64,000 nt of DNA from Opisthorchis felineus (taxonomy: Eukaryota > Platyhelminthes > Trematoda > Opisthorchiida > Opisthorchiidae). Where the stretch lies: assembly GCA_004794785.1 (NCBI GenBank), contig SJOL01009743.1, positions 314,292 through 378,291 of the forward strand. The letters run 5' to 3'. Made by a program: the position numbers and the translations under genes. Each line of letters starts with the position of its first letter. Position 1 is the first letter of the stretch. The notes under the pieces were generated by a model. That model was not told the DNA's origin, did no database searches, and worked only from the letters and a program-made list of their open reading frames with translations. Of this stretch, positions 61,217-64,000 are shown in pieces.

Positions 61217-63587
61217 GTAAGTTTGAATATCTTATGACTTTTTATTAGCCGTCGAACAGGTCACCTATTAAGTAATATGTTTATAAAATCAACTGGATGC
61301 GAAGGCATGACGCTGAGACGCATGGACGTTAGTGGTGCAGTCCAGCAAGATCAGTGATACGTGGAAGATGATACCGATGTATATGACCGGCCGCCCCAAA
61401 TGCAGGTCTAGTAATCTGCTGGACCTTGTAGGCCGTTGTGTCATCTATCGAGGGCATGGCATGCATGTGAGAATGCTTTATTTCAGTAACATGTGGCTTT
61501 TCGCTCCCTATGTGTAGATATTTCGTATGTAAGAGTTTGTGTCTGACGTGGATGCTAAACGACGTGTACCAACGGCCCCTGTGGTTGTATGCATAAGGGC
61601 AGAATATCGTTGGCCGCTTCGCCTCTAACCATGAAGACATTGAGTATTTCGTTCTTCCGACTGAGTTCAGTTTCGCCATGTCCTCCTGTTCGACGGACTT
61701 TTGAACCTGTAGACTGTTTCACGGCACATCTGTATTCCCCGGAGTGGCTTATCCGCTCTTTTGCTAAGTTTTTACAACACTTGGAACCGTTGTTGACTCA
61801 TGTCACTGTGCAGCCGAGTGAGGTTGTCGCCTTAATACTCAATTTAATTTAGAACAAACGAAGCGATTTTACATGAGAATAACGGATTTAAGGTTGCCAA
61901 GTAGTAACGGTTTGAAACATATGATTACATGGTTTTGGTATTATCCTACTCTGCAAGATTGCACAGGTTTACTTAACAAACGAAATGCTAAAACGGTCAC
62001 TTCATTTTCCTCGTTAATGCGTTAACTGTCCAATCATTCTGGAGTCGTCAGGTTTGGAATGCATGAGACGCATAGTTATGTATTCAGTGGCCCGACGGAA
62101 TTTGGCAGGTTTTATGCATAGTGCAACACTTGCTCTTATAGTATGAAATGCGAATTAAAGAGCCTGTTCTCAAAAGCGCGGTAGTTGATACTACGGAGTC
62201 CCCATGAATGCACTCCTTGCTTAGGTACCTGACCTAGACCTCACCAGTGATGCGAGTGACACCCGAAACGATTGACATCCTGAAATACTCCAGTGTATAT
62301 ATGACTTGTTTCAGGTCAAATATTTCACGTGTCATAGCTGTTCACGTTTAGGCGAGGACGCATATCGATCACTTGGGAGGTCAGAGTGGGTAAGCAAACA
62401 ATGACTGACCGATCTCCCTTGGCAAACACCGTTTTTTAAGCATTATAGACGGACCATGGCAACGGGAAGTAGATTGTCCAAGGAATTCAGAGGGAAGGCT
62501 GCTACTTCAGTTGTCCAATCGACAATTTAGGATGGGCATTGAATCTGCAGGTCTGCCTCGCACTCGAGACTCAAGAGGAAAAATAAAGCGGCTTTAATGA
62601 AACCACAGTCACGATAAGCTGATATAAGTCGAACAACGCATCACTGCAGCCGTGATTCGGATTATGTGAGATTGAATGGTGCAAAGAAACCAGATACGTA
62701 TGTTCCGGGAAGAATTAGGTGTTACTGCAAATGTCGACAAGTTTTGACTAGCCGGGGTTACCGCGGTGGTTGTGTTTATTTGAGCAGTAATTAGTGCTGG
62801 TTGATAACCAAACAGGCGGTATCACGTTTAACAACATCTAACTATCATGCAGACCTGATATTATTATTGGTTTTCATCACTTCGGCTCACAAGCTCGAGA
62901 CTGTTGTCCTAAAATGGATGGGTTTATGAGGATCTCGCAAACTGCGTTTTATCCTGACTGAAGATTTGTATGTTGCCAGCTGGGATTTAGTTCGTGTGGT
63001 GGACGGCGAACTTAAAACTGCTGGATAACTTACGACGGCGACGTGATACAATTGAAGAAACTTGTAGTTCGCGTGATTGATGAAAAGCATGACATGTTGT
63101 TTTATGCTCTTTTCAAGAAAGAATAATCGGTATTACATTTCTCAACTAGCACGTGACTTTCACATTCTGCTGAGGGCATAATTATTGGGCCAACCGGAGC
63201 ACCTTTTGCATTCTGACTTTAATTAATTGCTTCCGCTCCGAAAAATGAACATAAAACCGGGTTTCATTCATGGCTTGTCTGGATTGCCACTCAGACAGTA
63301 GGCACTCCGCGTACCGTTCCCTATGATTCATCCGGTAGTCGATTTGAATATCTCTGTTCCGTCATTATTAAGATGTCTGCCCGGCCTTGCAGCATAGTGT
63401 GGAGAAATTCAGCGGCACATTGTCCTGTCTGTGTTCCAAACTTCGGACACCCCACAGAGACCAGGTGAATCATCCCTACACAACAGTCCATCGTTTCGGC
63501 TAGACACGTTCCACTGGACTGTGAAGAGGATAGGCAAACTTGGAATTTATTTGTTTGTAATGCACTACTCATAAGGTTGCTGAAAAT
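61217..63587 (+). other. Gene B last intron or downstream region
   Basis: I searched for a phase 1 acceptor followed by a hydrophobic half-helix and a charged tail and found none convincing. Frames such as 61329-61679 and 61589-61852 have no family match. Confidence 0.55.
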
Positions 63588-63596
63588 TCTTCGACA

Positions 63597-63639
63597 GCCC
63601 ACGACCGGTTTCGCCCTTCTTGGGGCTCACCAGGTAGGC
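63597..63639 (-). ncRNA. Type I hammerhead ribozyme, mutated core
   Basis: Reverse-complement partner of the plus-strand ribozyme. Stems I, II and III and the GAA and C17 positions are identical, but the conserved box reads CTGGTGA instead of CTGATGA (change at 63630). That replaces the invariant A6 of the catalytic core, so this copy is expected to be inactive or very weak. Confidence 0.82.
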
Positions 63640-63948
63640 GCGGTCCCCGAGTTTCCGTCAACCTTATGTTCTACTTGAAACCAAATTGCACGAAATTGGC
63701 GAAACACACTCATTTGCAAACAAATTTGGTTTTGCGAGAGACTCACCTGGAACCCAGCTGAATCTCTCATTTGTGCTGTTTCCAGGCAGCACATTCAGTT
63801 GCCTGGAAACATCACAAACGAGAGATTCAGCTGGGTTCCAGGTGAGTCTCTCGCAAAACCAAATTTGTTTGCAGATGAGTGTATTTCGCCAATTTCGTGC
63901 AATTTGGTTTCAAGTAGAACATAAGGTTGACGGAAACTCGGGGACTGC

Positions 63949-63991
63949 GCCTACCTGATGAGCCCCAAGAAGGGCGAAACCGGTCGTGGGC
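63949..63991 (+). ncRNA. Type I hammerhead ribozyme, intact core
   Basis: Core in order: stem I strand GCCTAC (63949-63954), CTGATGA (63955-63961), stem II GCCC/GGGC (63962-63965, 63972-63975) with a six-base CAAGAA loop, GAA (63976-63978), stem III ACCGGT (63979-63984), cleavage base C63985, stem I partner GTGGGC (63986-63991), which pairs fully with one G-U. All conserved core positions are present. Stem III is a self-complementary hexamer with no loop, as in the minimal hammerheads of newt satellites, Penelope-like elements and retrozymes that act as dimers or on multimers. Cleavage is predicted after 63985. Confidence 0.88.
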
Positions 63992-64000
63992 TGTCGAAGA

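Larger units (their letters stand above)
63588..64000. repeat. Large near-perfect palindrome with ribozyme ends
   Basis: Arms 63588-63788 and 63800-64000 are reverse complements with only about six or seven mismatches by eye. They are joined by an 11-base loop (63789-63799) next to tttccaggca/tgcctggaaa. The homology reaches the last base, so the repeat may continue beyond the window. Each arm carries a hammerhead ribozyme at its outer end. It could be a foldback or MITE-like element, or two head-to-head retrozyme or Penelope-like copies. Confidence 0.9.

Noticed and set aside
1..64000. CRISPR array, bacterial operon or prophage-type system
   Set aside because: No regularly spaced short repeats, no ribosome binding site pattern, and all supported genes are spliced.

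Overview
The window is eukaryotic nuclear DNA of moderate GC and very low coding density. Every convincing coding segment is a short exon with GT..AG borders or a decayed retrotransposon, and no bacterial-type operon is present. 32-33 bp introns lie beside introns of 9-11 kb. The retroelements are RTE/SR2-like and CR1/Jockey-like LINEs and a Ty3/gypsy element, and there is a type I hammerhead ribozyme repeat. Together these suggest a flatworm, most likely a digenean trematode with a larger, less AT-rich genome than Schistosoma. That placement is inference.

The real genes are two paralogous transporters of the major facilitator superfamily, resembling the oxalate:formate antiporter (OFA)/monocarboxylate branch, arranged head to head. 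Gene A runs on the minus strand from 15807 down to the left edge, with five coding exons seen, the last cut by the edge. Gene B runs on the plus strand from 35394 to 61216, with eleven coding exons seen, covering TM1 to the start of TM12. The four complete shared exons have identical lengths (91, 187, 127 and 131 bp) and identical phases. About 82% of roughly 210 aligned residues match by my reading. Neither gene has an in-frame ATG in its first recognisable exon, so the start codon must come from an upstream exon or from a spliced leader.

Region by region: 1-15807 is gene A, whose 11.2 kb intron holds an RTE-like LINE (about 12.59-14.95 kb, minus), a second RTE scrap (11.8-12.2 kb) and a reverse transcriptase scrap (11.0 kb). 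From 15.8 to 35.4 kb is the divergent intergenic region. It contains a pyrimidine-rich stretch, a Ty3/gypsy element with both LTRs but no protease-RT-RNase H block (19.7-22.57 kb, minus), a CR1/Jockey-like LINE (about 26.2-29.7 kb, plus), and two inverted copies of a LINE-type 3' end with ATT tails (31.8 and 33.9 kb). From 35.4 to 61.2 kb is gene B, with another RT scrap (36.6-37.2 kb), an RTE scrap (59.0-59.6 kb) and a copy of the terminal palindrome repeat (57.7 kb) in its introns.

The right edge (63588-64000) is a near-perfect palindrome of about 413 bp. Each arm carries a hammerhead ribozyme. The plus-strand copy has an intact core. The minus-strand copy has a substitution in the catalytic core. 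Pieces of this repeat recur at 16.3 and 57.7 kb. Most open frames in the window are chance frames or fragments of these elements.
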